This document shows, one piece after another, positions 35,223 to 43,514 of a DNA stretch of 64,000 nucleotides; the stretch's first letter is position 1, and each line of letters starts with the position of its first letter. The position numbers and the translations under genes were made by a program. Source of the stretch: DAOPXV01 sp964551445 (GTDB lineage: Bacteria; Muiribacteriota; UBA9980); NCBI GenBank assembly GCA_964551445.1, contig CAZKCG010000003.1:124001-188000 (forward strand), given 5' to 3'. Under the pieces are notes generated by a model. That model saw only the letters and a list, made by a program, of their open reading frames with translations, did no database searches and had not been told where the DNA came from.

Positions 35223-36641
35223 ATGGAAACGAACTGCGCTAAAAATTTACCGGCCGGCTTTTCTGACGCGGATCATTTTGAGACGCTGGTAGCGGAGTAT
35301 TATCCGAAAGTCCTGTATCATTCGCTCAAAAAAGTGCGCGACGTGCACGCGGCCGAGGAAATCACGCAGGAAACTTTTTTAAAGGCGTTCATCAATTTCG
35401 GAAAACTTAAAGACCAAAGATCTTTCGGGCCGTGGCTTTTTTCGATCTGCGGAAACGAGATAGGCCAGAATTACAGAAACGCCGTCAAAAATTCAAAGGC
35501 CGAGATCGCTTTCAAGGAGATCGGGCCGTCCGGCCTGAACGAAAAAGATGATTCATTCATTCAAAACAAGAGATTAAATCAGGCTGTTTTAGAATTGAAT
35601 GAAAAACACCGGGAATTGATCGTCTTTAAATATTTCTGCGGGTTCAGCCTTAAACAGATCTCGCTTCTGACGGGCGCGAACGAAACATCGATAAAAAGCC
35701 GGCTGTATGAGGCGCGTTCCAGATTATTCAAACTGATGAACTCAACATCTGAAAATTCCGGCCTTCAAAATATTATTTTAAGCAGGAGGAAGATCATCAT
35801 GGACAAAATTAAATTAATGCGGACAGGCTCGCATGTTTTTTCAAGACTTTCCCTTAAGGCGCAGCTGGAGCTTTTAAAACTGGCGAAGACGAATCAGAAA
35901 TTCAGCGAATCGGCGCTTCTTGAGTTCGGCGCGATAGATAAGGGGCGCGAATTAGTGGCGGAATGCGGCGGAAAACTCACTGCTGACGAACTGACATTGA
36001 TAATCTCATTTTGCGACGAGGAAACCATTAAAAGAATACGGTGGGAGCAGCATGATAAAGAGAAAAATTTCGGCGCGGGAATTTCCGAAGCTCTGAAGAA
36101 ACATTCGCTGAACGGATATATCGTAAGCTGCGTCGACGTCATGTTAAAAGCCGCGTCGGTAGATAAAACGCTCGAATGGTACGAGAAGGTCCTCGGCTGG
36201 AAAGCGCACAAAGGCATGTTCGATGAGAACGGCGCCTGCTGCTACGGCTGCGTGACGTTAGACGATAAAGACCCGATAGTTTCGGGCACCAGAGGGTTCC
36301 ATGGATTTCATATCGGCGCGGGCGGAACTTCCGCAGCTGACGAAAATGCGGAAACCGGCGGAACGACTGAAAAAGGCGCGGGCGGAACTTCCGCAGCTGA
36401 CGAAAATGCGGAAACCGGCGGAACGACTGAAAAAGGCGCGGGCGTACTTCCGATGATAACCGTCGACGGGCTGGAAAATCTCAAAAAAAGGATCGAAAAA
36501 AGCGGCTGGAAGGAATGTTCCGGGATCGAGAACGAAGGTTTTGGCGCGAACACTCTCACGATCAAAGACCTGAACGGATACACCATCAAATTCCTGGAAT
36601 GGCCGGCGAATGTTAAAAATCCGTATTCGGATCAGCAGTAA
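35223..36641 (+). CDS. ECF sigma factor fused to a helical region and a VOC/glyoxalase-like domain
   Basis: A 472-residue protein. Residues 15-90 are an ECF sigma region 2 (FETLVAEYYPKVLYHSLKKV, AAEEITQETFLKAF) and 115-165 a region 4 helix-turn-helix (VFKYFCGFSLKQISLLTGANETSIKSRLYEAR). Without a stop, a helical region (193-290) and a VOC-fold domain (about 297-465; YIVSCVDVMLKAA, TLEWYEKVLGWKAHKG, GYTIKFLEWP) follow. Residues 365-404 are an exact 20-residue tandem repeat. The ECF part would direct RNA polymerase; the VOC part might bind a ligand and regulate it, or be a separate enzyme made from the internal start at 35799. The start at 35223 follows GGAGG; the frame upstream to a TTG at 35163 is less likely. 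No anti-sigma gene is seen nearby. Confidence 0.82.
   Translation: METNCAKNLPAGFSDADHFETLVAEYYPKVLYHSLKKVRDVHAAEEITQETFLKAFINFGKLKDQRSFGPWLFSICGNEIGQNYRNAVKNSKAEIAFKEIGPSGLNEKDDSFIQNKRLNQAVLELNEKHRELIVFKYFCGFSLKQISLLTGANETSIKSRLYEARSRLFKLMNSTSENSGLQNIILSRRKIIMDKIKLMRTGSHVFSRLSLKAQLELLKLAKTNQKFSESALLEFGAIDKGRELVAECGGKLTADELTLIISFCDEETIKRIRWEQHDKEKNFGAGISEALKKHSLNGYIVSCVDVMLKAASVDKTLEWYEKVLGWKAHKGMFDENGACCYGCVTLDDKDPIVSGTRGFHGFHIGAGGTSAADENAETGGTTEKGAGGTSAADENAETGGTTEKGAGVLPMITVDGLENLKKRIEKSGWKECSGIENEGFGANTLTIKDLNGYTIKFLEWPANVKNPYSDQQ
35784..35801 (+). promoter_or_regulatory. Internal ribosome binding site and ATG inside the sigma-VOC fusion
   Basis: AGGAGG lies 9 nt before an in-frame ATG (35799, codon 193), exactly at the junction between sigma region 4 and the next module. 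It would yield a separate 280-residue VOC protein from the same mRNA. Confidence 0.6.
36315..36444 (+). repeat. Perfect 60-bp tandem duplication in the VOC coding region
   Basis: A 60-bp unit is repeated with no mismatch (2.2 copies), keeping the frame and adding a second copy of a 20-residue Gly/Thr/Ala/Glu-rich segment (GTSAADENAETGG...). It is likely in a loop of the VOC fold. Confidence 0.97.
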
Positions 36642-36812
36642 CGATAATAAAAAATGCGATCGATCATTTAAAATGAATCCGGATTTTGAACCAGACCATT
36701 TACAAATGAGCCTAAAATAAATTCTGGTACTTTTTCCTTTTTTCAGGTATAATTTTAGTTGTTCAAACGGTTTTTTGACACCGGTTATACGCGCGAAAGG
36801 AAAAGTAGTTTC

Positions 36813-37556
36813 ATGATCCGGCATTCATCATTTATCAGCCATTCCGGAGAATTCATATATATCCTGCTGCTTGTCGCGGGCGTATCTCTGGCGGCCTGTT
36901 TAGCTTACTACATCTATGCTGCTTACCGTGAGAAAAAAAGGTCGGAATACGTCGTTTCGATCTTAAACAGAGGCGATATCGAACTTTTCCTGGAAGAGAT
37001 CGAAAAAGATATCACACGGGCGATGGAGAACAATAACCTCCGCATGGCCAATATGCTTCTGGTCAATAAATCGGCGGGGCTTATCCATTCAGGTGATTTT
37101 AGCGAAGCGATAGGATTCCTCGAATCGGTTGACACCGAAAAACTCCTCGGATGTTTTAAGACGCTGCGCGTCAACAATCTTTTATACGGCCTTCTGATGG
37201 CCGGAAGACTCGAAGAAGCGAGAAATTTATATTCGGAGAACTCTAAAATGCTTTATAAAAAGACGGGTTACGCGGAACTTGACAGAGGGCTTCAGGGAAC
37301 CGCCGCAACCTATGAATTCTATTGCGGCGGCAGGGATAAAAGTTTGGAATTATTCGAACTTAATATCGATCGCGGCCAAAAGCCTGATATCCACAGCGCA
37401 AACTCGTATTATCATATCGGGCTGATCCGCCTTGGCGAGAAAAGATACGGCGAGTCGCTTGAAGAACTGGAAAAGGCCTCACTTGGAGCGGGGGCGGGTT
37501 TCATAAAAAAACTCGCGGAAAAAGAGATCGAAAAATTGAGGTCGGGTGGTCGATAG
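36813..37556 (+). CDS. Membrane-anchored TPR-like protein
   Basis: A 247-residue protein with one N-terminal membrane helix (about 15-35; YILLLVAGVSLAACLAYYIY) and helical repeats over the rest (ARNLYSENSKMLYKKTGY, SANSYYHIGLIRLGEKRYGESLEELEKA), typical of TPR scaffolds that hold protein partners. The start at 36813 was preferred over the TTG at 36759, which falls in the leader just after a TATAAT at 36748-36753. A copy of the AAACGGTTT motif (36762-36776) lies in that leader. It is convergent with the next gene, with only 15 bp between stops. Partners are unknown. Confidence 0.65.
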   Translation: MIRHSSFISHSGEFIYILLLVAGVSLAACLAYYIYAAYREKKRSEYVVSILNRGDIELFLEEIEKDITRAMENNNLRMANMLLVNKSAGLIHSGDFSEAIGFLESVDTEKLLGCFKTLRVNNLLYGLLMAGRLEEARNLYSENSKMLYKKTGYAELDRGLQGTAATYEFYCGGRDKSLELFELNIDRGQKPDIHSANSYYHIGLIRLGEKRYGESLEELEKASLGAGAGFIKKLAEKEIEKLRSGGR

Positions 37557-37571
37557 TTCTTTCCGTGGCCG

Positions 37572-38573
37572 TCAATTATTCGCGCCGCCAATTATTTTTT
37601 TAGCGAAAAACTCTTCAACTATACCGATAACTTCATTCATTTTTTCAAAATCGACCTTTTCCCTGACGTCATCGTACGTATGGGTCCAGGGTATGTCGTA
37701 TTGCTTTCGGCCGTTAAATACTGTTTCGTCATACCTTATCAGCGACAATCCCTCAAACCCGTTTTTCGAAAAAAATTTACAATCGCTGTCCGAGTTGTAT
37801 TTCAATGATATTTTCGTTCCGGCGTTCGCCTCGAGCATATCGCTTAAAAGCGTGAAATTATTTAACATATCAGTGAAAGCCTTTTCATATTCAATGTAAA
37901 TATTCACGCCGCGACCGACGCAATCAAGATTTATCAATTTAGCGTTCGCGTATGAAGCCTCGTTTTTAACCCTTTCCGCAAAACCTTTAGAGCCCAGCCG
38001 GCCTTTTTCTTCGTTATCGAAGAAAGCGAACTGAATGTTCTCAACGCCCTTAATTTTGAATCGGTTCGCAAGATACAAAACCGACGCGACGCCCGAAGTG
38101 TTATCATCGTTCATAACGACGGTTTTTAAATTTATTTTAAAAAGCGGGATGAGCATAATGAAAAAAAACAGTATTGTCAGCGCATACATAAATATGGTCG
38201 GAGACTTAAAAATAAAAGACTCCGAGGCGCTTTGAACGATTTTATATACAACTGCCGTAAATAAAGCTATTAACAGGAACGCCATCCTTTTATTATACGC
38301 CGTCAAACGCTTAATAAAAATTTCGAACGGGGCGAACTTTAAATTTTTTATCGTGTCGTAGTGCGCCGAAATTATATAATCCGGTTTTTCACATTTTGTG
38401 ACCACGTTAAAATTATTCATTTTCATAAATCCAAGAAATTTCGTCGGATCATTGACGACCGCCGCGTCATAACCGAATTTATTCAACTGCTCTATGATCA
38501 GCTTTCGGGCTTTTTCCTTCTGGCAGCCGTCAGCCCTTGGAAAATCAAATTTTTCGTAAATCTCTCTAAGCAT
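37572..38573 (-). CDS. M28-family peptidase with membrane helices inserted in the catalytic domain
   Basis: A 333-residue protein with the M28 zinc-site residues His71 (SAHYDT), Asp156 (MNDDNTSG), Glu188-Glu189 (DNEEKG), Asp217 (NLDCVG) and a late His in PWTHTYDD. Between His71 and Asp156 about 80 residues are inserted that contain two hydrophobic helices (about 97-114 and 126-147), so the peptidase domain is threaded through the membrane. No signal peptide is present, which puts the active site on the cytoplasmic face if both helices form a hairpin. Members of M28 are aminopeptidases or cyclases; the substrate is unknown. It is transcribed towards the TPR-like gene and divergently from the Pel-like operon. 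Confidence 0.8.
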   Translation of the reverse strand: MLREIYEKFDFPRADGCQKEKARKLIIEQLNKFGYDAAVVNDPTKFLGFMKMNNFNVVTKCEKPDYIISAHYDTIKNLKFAPFEIFIKRLTAYNKRMAFLLIALFTAVVYKIVQSASESFIFKSPTIFMYALTILFFFIMLIPLFKINLKTVVMNDDNTSGVASVLYLANRFKIKGVENIQFAFFDNEEKGRLGSKGFAERVKNEASYANAKLINLDCVGRGVNIYIEYEKAFTDMLNNFTLLSDMLEANAGTKISLKYNSDSDCKFFSKNGFEGLSLIRYDETVFNGRKQYDIPWTHTYDDVREKVDFEKMNEVIGIVEEFFAKKIIGGANN

Positions 38574-38785
38574 ACAAATTTCTCACATCCGGACTTCCCT
38601 TAAATTGAGCTTTTTGAAAAATGCAGACTTTATAACGATTTTTCCGGCAAAGTAATTTGTCGCTAATTTAAGATCAGCTGCAGTAGTGTTATAATGTCCG
38701 GAACGAATCTTAAGCCATTATTTAAATTTTGTCAAGTCAATAACATTGCCCGGTAAAACAAGTCAAAGCAGGTCCATAATTTCCC

Positions 38786-38815
38786 TTGAACTTACATGTA
38801 TATATATGATAGAAT
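38786..38815 (+). promoter_or_regulatory. Promoter of the Pel-like operon, giving a nearly leaderless mRNA
   Basis: TTGAAC, 18 bp, TAGAAT; the -10 ends 9 bp before the ATG at 38825 and there is no ribosome binding site. A further TGTTATAAT string near 38690 could be an upstream promoter giving a normal leader. Confidence 0.55.
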
Positions 38816-38824
38816 AACGGCGTT

Positions 38825-40663
38825 ATGAAACCTGCATCTAACGGCAAAAATCTGCTTTTTTATTTTTTGATATGCCTTTTAACGGCCATATTTATTCCGG
38901 CGTCCGGCTTTTGCGCCGAAAAAGAGCGCAATTACAGGGTCGTATGTCTTTACAAAGGCTCCGAGGGCGCGGCTTATAATTTTAACGAATGCCTCAACAT
39001 GATCGGCGTGCCGCTTCATTATCTCGGCATCAGAGTTAAATACCACGATATAGAATCTAAAATTTTAGACGATGCCGAAATGAAAAATTACGACGCCGTC
39101 ATTTCGTGGTTCGGAAACGGTGAAATGAAGAACGCCGGCGAATACTGCGCGTTCGTTAAGAAGACGGCTGAAAAAGGCATCAAATACATAATTTTCGAGA
39201 ATTTCGGGGCGTATATCGACACCGCGGCCGGCAAAAAACCGGTTGAAATGAGCGTTTTAAACGCGGCTTTCGGAGCCGTAGGATTCAAATATTCCGGCAA
39301 CTGGACGGCCGACACAAAATGCGTCGAGATCGAATATAAAGACCCGGCCATGTGCGAATTCGGCGTTAAATACGGCGCGAATGACCCGCTTTTTTATACG
39401 CAATTCAATGTTTTAAATACGGCGGAGTCGCAGGTCTTCATGAAGATAAAAAGGCGCGACCTGGCGAATTCGGCGTCCGATGTGATCTTTATAACGCCTC
39501 GCGGCGCTATGGTTTTAAACACTTACGCCTATTTTTCGTCGCCCGATTTTAAAAGCAAGAAATGGCGCGTCAATCCGCTTTTATTTCTCGAAAAGGCGCT
39601 CGGCCTTTCCGGTGAGATCAGAATGGACACTACGACGAAGAACGGAAAACGCATTCTTTTTTCACACATCGACGGCGACGGGTTCGCCAATGTTTCGGAA
39701 ATAGACCGGAAAACTCTCTGCGCCGAAATGATCCGGGACAGGATATTCAAGGCGTTCCCTCAGATCAAATTCTCCGTTTCATTCATAACCGGCCAGATAG
39801 ACCCCGCCATCTCAAAAAAACCTGAATTTGTAAATATCGCGAGATCTATATGCGAGCTTCCTAATATTGAGGCGGCCTCGCACGGGCTCTCCCATCCGCA
39901 CGACTGGTCTAAAAAGATAGTGAACCTTCAAATTCCGGGATACGAATTCGACTACGATTACGAAATAAGACTCTCGATCGATTTCATAAATAACAATATC
40001 GTCCCGAAGGGAAAAGAGACCGCGCTGATGTTCTGGAGCGGAAAATGCAACCCGGGCGCGGAAGCGATGGCCGTCATAACGAAAAATAAGCTTTTGAACA
40101 TCAACGGCGGCGACTCGAAATTCGACACAACCTATAACTCGACGCTTTTTCTGAGACCTCCATATATTAACATCGGCGACGGTTTTCAGATAATGACGCC
40201 GGCGTGCAACGAGGTCATCTACACCAACCTTTTCACATCGAATTTCGGCGGCTACAAAAAAGTGATCGAAACCTTCCAGAGCACCGAACGGCCCAGAAGG
40301 CTCGCACCCATGGATATTTACTTTCATTTCTTCTCCGGGCAGAAGAACGAGACGCTCGGCGCGCTTTTAGACGTCATAAAATTCGCGCTGGCTCAGGACC
40401 CCGAATTTATATCCGCGTCCGATTATATAAAAATAATAAACGATTTTTTAACGGCTGAAATAGTGAAAACATCTCCGGGCGTTTACGAGATAAAAACGGC
40501 CGGACATCTTCCGTCGGTGCGTTTTGACGCCGCCGGAACGGAGCTCGACATGGCTAAATGCAAAAACGTTTCAGGGTCGAAAGTGATAAATAATTCGCTG
40601 TATATAAGCCTTGACGGCGCGAACGAACATACGGTCGCGGTAAAAAGCGGGGCGAAACGATAG
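38825..40663 (+). CDS. PelA-type exopolysaccharide deacetylase, lacking the hydrolase domain
   Basis: A 612-residue exported protein (signal peptide 1-31). Residues 37-260 form an alpha/beta domain like the central region of PelA. From about 275 comes the deacetylase, with HIDGDGF (Asp283, Asp285) and SHGLSHPHDW (His353, His357), which match the metal-binding Asp and His-x3-His of PelA (RVFFSHIDGDG, SHTFSHP). Pseudomonas PelA is about 950 residues and starts with a glycoside hydrolase domain; that part is missing. It should partly de-N-acetylate the Pel polymer in the periplasm. It is the first gene of the operon; the next ATG follows its stop directly (TAGATG). Confidence 0.78.
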   Translation: MKPASNGKNLLFYFLICLLTAIFIPASGFCAEKERNYRVVCLYKGSEGAAYNFNECLNMIGVPLHYLGIRVKYHDIESKILDDAEMKNYDAVISWFGNGEMKNAGEYCAFVKKTAEKGIKYIIFENFGAYIDTAAGKKPVEMSVLNAAFGAVGFKYSGNWTADTKCVEIEYKDPAMCEFGVKYGANDPLFYTQFNVLNTAESQVFMKIKRRDLANSASDVIFITPRGAMVLNTYAYFSSPDFKSKKWRVNPLLFLEKALGLSGEIRMDTTTKNGKRILFSHIDGDGFANVSEIDRKTLCAEMIRDRIFKAFPQIKFSVSFITGQIDPAISKKPEFVNIARSICELPNIEAASHGLSHPHDWSKKIVNLQIPGYEFDYDYEIRLSIDFINNNIVPKGKETALMFWSGKCNPGAEAMAVITKNKLLNINGGDSKFDTTYNSTLFLRPPYINIGDGFQIMTPACNEVIYTNLFTSNFGGYKKVIETFQSTERPRRLAPMDIYFHFFSGQKNETLGALLDVIKFALAQDPEFISASDYIKIINDFLTAEIVKTSPGVYEIKTAGHLPSVRFDAAGTELDMAKCKNVSGSKVINNSLYISLDGANEHTVAVKSGAKR

Positions 40664-41050
40664 ATGAAAGCGCTAATACTCGACGAGAACATGGATTTTT
40701 CAAAGGGCGCGGCCTCGGTATTACACATGGCGGGTTTTGAAACCGTCTGCCTCGATTCGTTCGACGCGGCTTTTTCAGAGATATTAAGCGCCGACATATC
40801 CATGATATTCGCGCCGATATTTCTGAAGAACGCCGATATCGGCATATTTTTAAGCAAGATCAGGTCTTTTGAAAATAAGACCAAGGCGAACATTCCGCTC
40901 ATAGCGCTTTCGCCGTTTCCGATGGACAGATTCTTCAGCCTTTTTCCGGATATGGAACTGTTCGGATATATCGAAAAACCTTTCTCCGGGATCGAACTGA
41001 TAATGGTGGCCAGAAAGGCCGCATACTTCAGCGAGAACATGAAATTTTAA
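40664..41050 (+). CDS. Degenerate receiver-domain protein in the Pel-like operon
   Basis: A 128-residue stand-alone protein with the pattern of a CheY-like receiver: the acidic pocket at LILDEN (Asp7, Glu8), a central hydrophobic strand ISMIFAPIFL, and the C-terminal Lys in YIEKPF. The phospho-acceptor Asp is replaced by Ala in FAP, so phosphorylation is not expected. Such pseudo-receivers usually work by protein contact. It begins at the base after the PelA stop and is followed 20 bp later by the PelD gene, so it is probably part of the synthase's control. It has no counterpart in the classical pelABCDEFG set. Confidence 0.65.
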   Translation: MKALILDENMDFSKGAASVLHMAGFETVCLDSFDAAFSEILSADISMIFAPIFLKNADIGIFLSKIRSFENKTKANIPLIALSPFPMDRFFSLFPDMELFGYIEKPFSGIELIMVARKAAYFSENMKF

Positions 41051-41070
41051 TAAATAGCGGGCGTGTTTAA

Positions 41071-42438
41071 ATGGATATTTCGGCAATATTCTCTAACAAA
41101 AAAACTCTTTATTATATATCTGAACCGCTTATCTTCATCGCGGCGCTGATGCTTATAAATCTGAACTTTTTCAGGGAGGATATCGGTTTTCTAGGCTTTT
41201 CGCTGCACCCGTTCTGGCTTATAATACTCTTCCTTTCGCCGAGGCAGCGGTTTCCCTTCGGGTTCATTTCCGCCGCGATAGTGGCGTGTTCATATGTTTT
41301 AATAGCGTACGCCAGATCCGGAGCGGGTTTTTCAGAATTCATAACCTCATCAGCGGGCATAAGAACGCCCATCCTTTTTCTTCTGGCCGGATATTACCTC
41401 TCGCTCGTGCGCGAGAACTTCGACTATGAGAACAGGGTGCTTATGGAAAAGAACGCGCTTATGGAAAAACATATTGAAAGCATAAAAGAGGTCAATGAAG
41501 GGATATCTGAAGACGACAGAAAGAGCGCGCTTAAAATATTCGAAACTTCGAATACTATCAAAACCGTTTATCAGGCGGCCTCATCGCTCGGCTCTTTCAA
41601 TGAGGACGAGCTAATGAGGTCGGTCGTTCAGCTGGTCATAAAATTCACCGATTCCGAATCGTTCGCCATTTATAAGATGATAGAAGACAACAAACTCATG
41701 GTCGTCGAGGAATATGTCGGTGAAAATTCTAAAACGGCCGCTATCCCCCAGATCGGAAACGCGAACGACGACCCCGTAATCGCGGAAGCCAATTCCACCG
41801 GAAAGATTTTCACGCTCATCGATATCTATGACACGAAACCTAAACATATCGCAAGATCAGGCGTTAAGATCGCCTGTCCCATAAGTTTTAAAGACACGAA
41901 CGAATTATACGGCTTCATAGTCATATTCGACATACCTTTTTCGCGGATGAACCTCGAGACCATAAACATACTCGAACTCGTCGCGAACTGGACGCAGAGC
42001 GCGCTCGTCAAATCGCGCCAGATGGTCGAGATGAGATCGAAGAGCATCGAGGACGAACTCACGCTCGCATATAAATACGATTACTTCAAAAAAAGGATAT
42101 CGGAGGAACACAGCAGGGCGCAGCGTTATAATTTCGATCTATCGACGCTTCTTATCAAGATAACTAATTACGAGAATATGGATGAGGATAAAAAACCTGA
42201 AATAATAAGGCTTTTCTCGATATTCGTAAAAACGATCGTACGCGACGTGGACATAGTCTCCAGATTCAAGGACGAGAATTTTTTGATGGTGCTTCTGCCC
42301 TCGACGGATGAAAAAGGCCTGATGATATTGATAAGAAGGCTGAGACAGGCGCTTCCGGATTTTTTAAAGAACGCCTCTCTTTCGCCTAACGCTATAACGA
42401 TGGACTTCAACTTCAAGGTTTTATACAGAAGGAAATAA
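41071..42438 (+). CDS. pelD: PelD-like inner-membrane c-di-GMP receptor
   Basis: A 455-residue protein with four N-terminal membrane helices (within 15-113), a helical linker, a GAF domain (about 165-310) and a degenerate GGDEF domain (about 330-445). This is exactly the PelD arrangement. The GGDEF signature is replaced by FKDENF (399-404), so no cyclase activity is expected. The inhibitory-site motif R391-x-x-D394 (RDVDIVSR) is kept at the correct distance, so c-di-GMP should bind. In the Pel system this binding switches on polymer production. It is followed 6 bp later by the PelE-like gene. Confidence 0.85.
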   Translation: MDISAIFSNKKTLYYISEPLIFIAALMLINLNFFREDIGFLGFSLHPFWLIILFLSPRQRFPFGFISAAIVACSYVLIAYARSGAGFSEFITSSAGIRTPILFLLAGYYLSLVRENFDYENRVLMEKNALMEKHIESIKEVNEGISEDDRKSALKIFETSNTIKTVYQAASSLGSFNEDELMRSVVQLVIKFTDSESFAIYKMIEDNKLMVVEEYVGENSKTAAIPQIGNANDDPVIAEANSTGKIFTLIDIYDTKPKHIARSGVKIACPISFKDTNELYGFIVIFDIPFSRMNLETINILELVANWTQSALVKSRQMVEMRSKSIEDELTLAYKYDYFKKRISEEHSRAQRYNFDLSTLLIKITNYENMDEDKKPEIIRLFSIFVKTIVRDVDIVSRFKDENFLMVLLPSTDEKGLMILIRRLRQALPDFLKNASLSPNAITMDFNFKVLYRRK

Positions 42439-42443
42439 AAAAC

Positions 42444-43514
42444 ATGGTAATGAGGACCGAAAGAATATTATCATATCAATATATTTTAATGATACTGCAA
42501 TTTATAGCGGCTTTCATATCGCTTAAGGCGCGCTTTCCGTTTTTCTTCCTTCTTTTTCAGACAGCGGCATGCGCCTGGTTTTATTTTTCGCTGAAAAAAC
42601 GCGTCGGCGAAGGCGAAGAATTCAAATTCCATTATTTTCTCTCGCTTGCCTTCTGTTTTCCGTTTATAGGCATAGCTATCTACGGCCGGACATTTTCAGC
42701 CATAGCCAACCGTTCGGGATCGTCGGAGAGTGAACTGAAAAAAAGCATCGAGGATTACATAAACGCAGCGTGGGACCCTTACATCGACCTTAAATCAAGT
42801 CAGCACGGCGCGAGAACGCAGCAGAGCATGGCCGTTCCGATAGTCGATCTGCTCTCCGGCGAGAACGTGGACGTTAAGCGAAAATCCATAATAGTGCTTC
42901 ACAAAATGAGATCCATCAGGGCCATCGGACTTTTAAAACACGCGCTGAACGACCAGAACGTGGAGATAAAATTCATGGCCGCCTCCGCGCTTTTAAGCAT
43001 AGAGAACGAACTGAAGAAAAAAGTGAAAGACATCGAGGCCGAGATCGAAACAGCCAGTTCTGAAGGATTCGACAAAATTTACGAATTAAGATATAACCTC
43101 GCCGTTGTGATATCCAAATATATAAAATCGAAACTTCTCGACGAATTGAGCGTGAAAACGCTTCACGATCAGATGATTAACGCCCTGACGAATGCCATAT
43201 TCGAAAAACCGGATCATTTAGAAGCGAAGATACTGCTGGCGGAGGAATATTCGTTAAAAGGAATGTATCAGGAAGCGCTCGGTCTGTTAAACGAGATATT
43301 GAACAGTCCGAAGATCTCGTCGGAGGGCGGCGAAAAACTTAAAATTTCAGCGGTGACGCTCTATTGCGAAATATATTATAACATTTCCGATATAGAAAAA
43401 TTGAAGGAAGCGTGCCGCAACATTAAAAAATTCATAAACGAGTCGCTCGTTAAAAAATATCCCGACCTCGAGGGATTTTACAGATCGGTCGAATATTTCG
43501 CGGGGGCCAGATGA
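42444..43514 (+). CDS. pelE: PelE-like membrane protein with HEAT/TPR-like repeats
   Basis: A 356-residue protein with hydrophobic helices in the first 90 residues (YQYILMILQFIAAFISL, FFFLLFQTAACAWFYF, FCFPFIGIAIYG). A HEAT-like pair (about 130-190; IGLLKHALNDQNVEIKFMAASAL) and TPR-like helices (about 240-345; EAKILLAEEYSLKGMYQEAL) follow. Pseudomonas PelE is an inner-membrane TPR protein that works with PelD. Assignment here rests on length, membrane-plus-repeat layout and position directly after PelD and before PelF. A ribosome binding site (AAGGA) overlaps the PelD stop. The gene overlaps the next one by 4 bp (ATGA). Confidence 0.65.
   Translation: MVMRTERILSYQYILMILQFIAAFISLKARFPFFFLLFQTAACAWFYFSLKKRVGEGEEFKFHYFLSLAFCFPFIGIAIYGRTFSAIANRSGSSESELKKSIEDYINAAWDPYIDLKSSQHGARTQQSMAVPIVDLLSGENVDVKRKSIIVLHKMRSIRAIGLLKHALNDQNVEIKFMAASALLSIENELKKKVKDIEAEIETASSEGFDKIYELRYNLAVVISKYIKSKLLDELSVKTLHDQMINALTNAIFEKPDHLEAKILLAEEYSLKGMYQEALGLLNEILNSPKISSEGGEKLKISAVTLYCEIYYNISDIEKLKEACRNIKKFINESLVKKYPDLEGFYRSVEYFAGAR

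Noticed and set aside
36315..36444. Direct repeats considered as a CRISPR remnant
   Set aside because: The two units are contiguous, without spacers, and lie in frame inside a coding region.
36258..36824. Minus-strand frame opposite the VOC domain, itself with a repeated segment
   Set aside because: Its repeat is only the 60-bp coding duplication read in reverse, and it shows no family pattern or ribosome binding site.
40483..41040. Minus-strand frame of 185 codons opposite the pseudo-receiver
   Set aside because: The plus-strand genes there are contiguous members of the Pel-like operon with receiver features; the minus frame has none.
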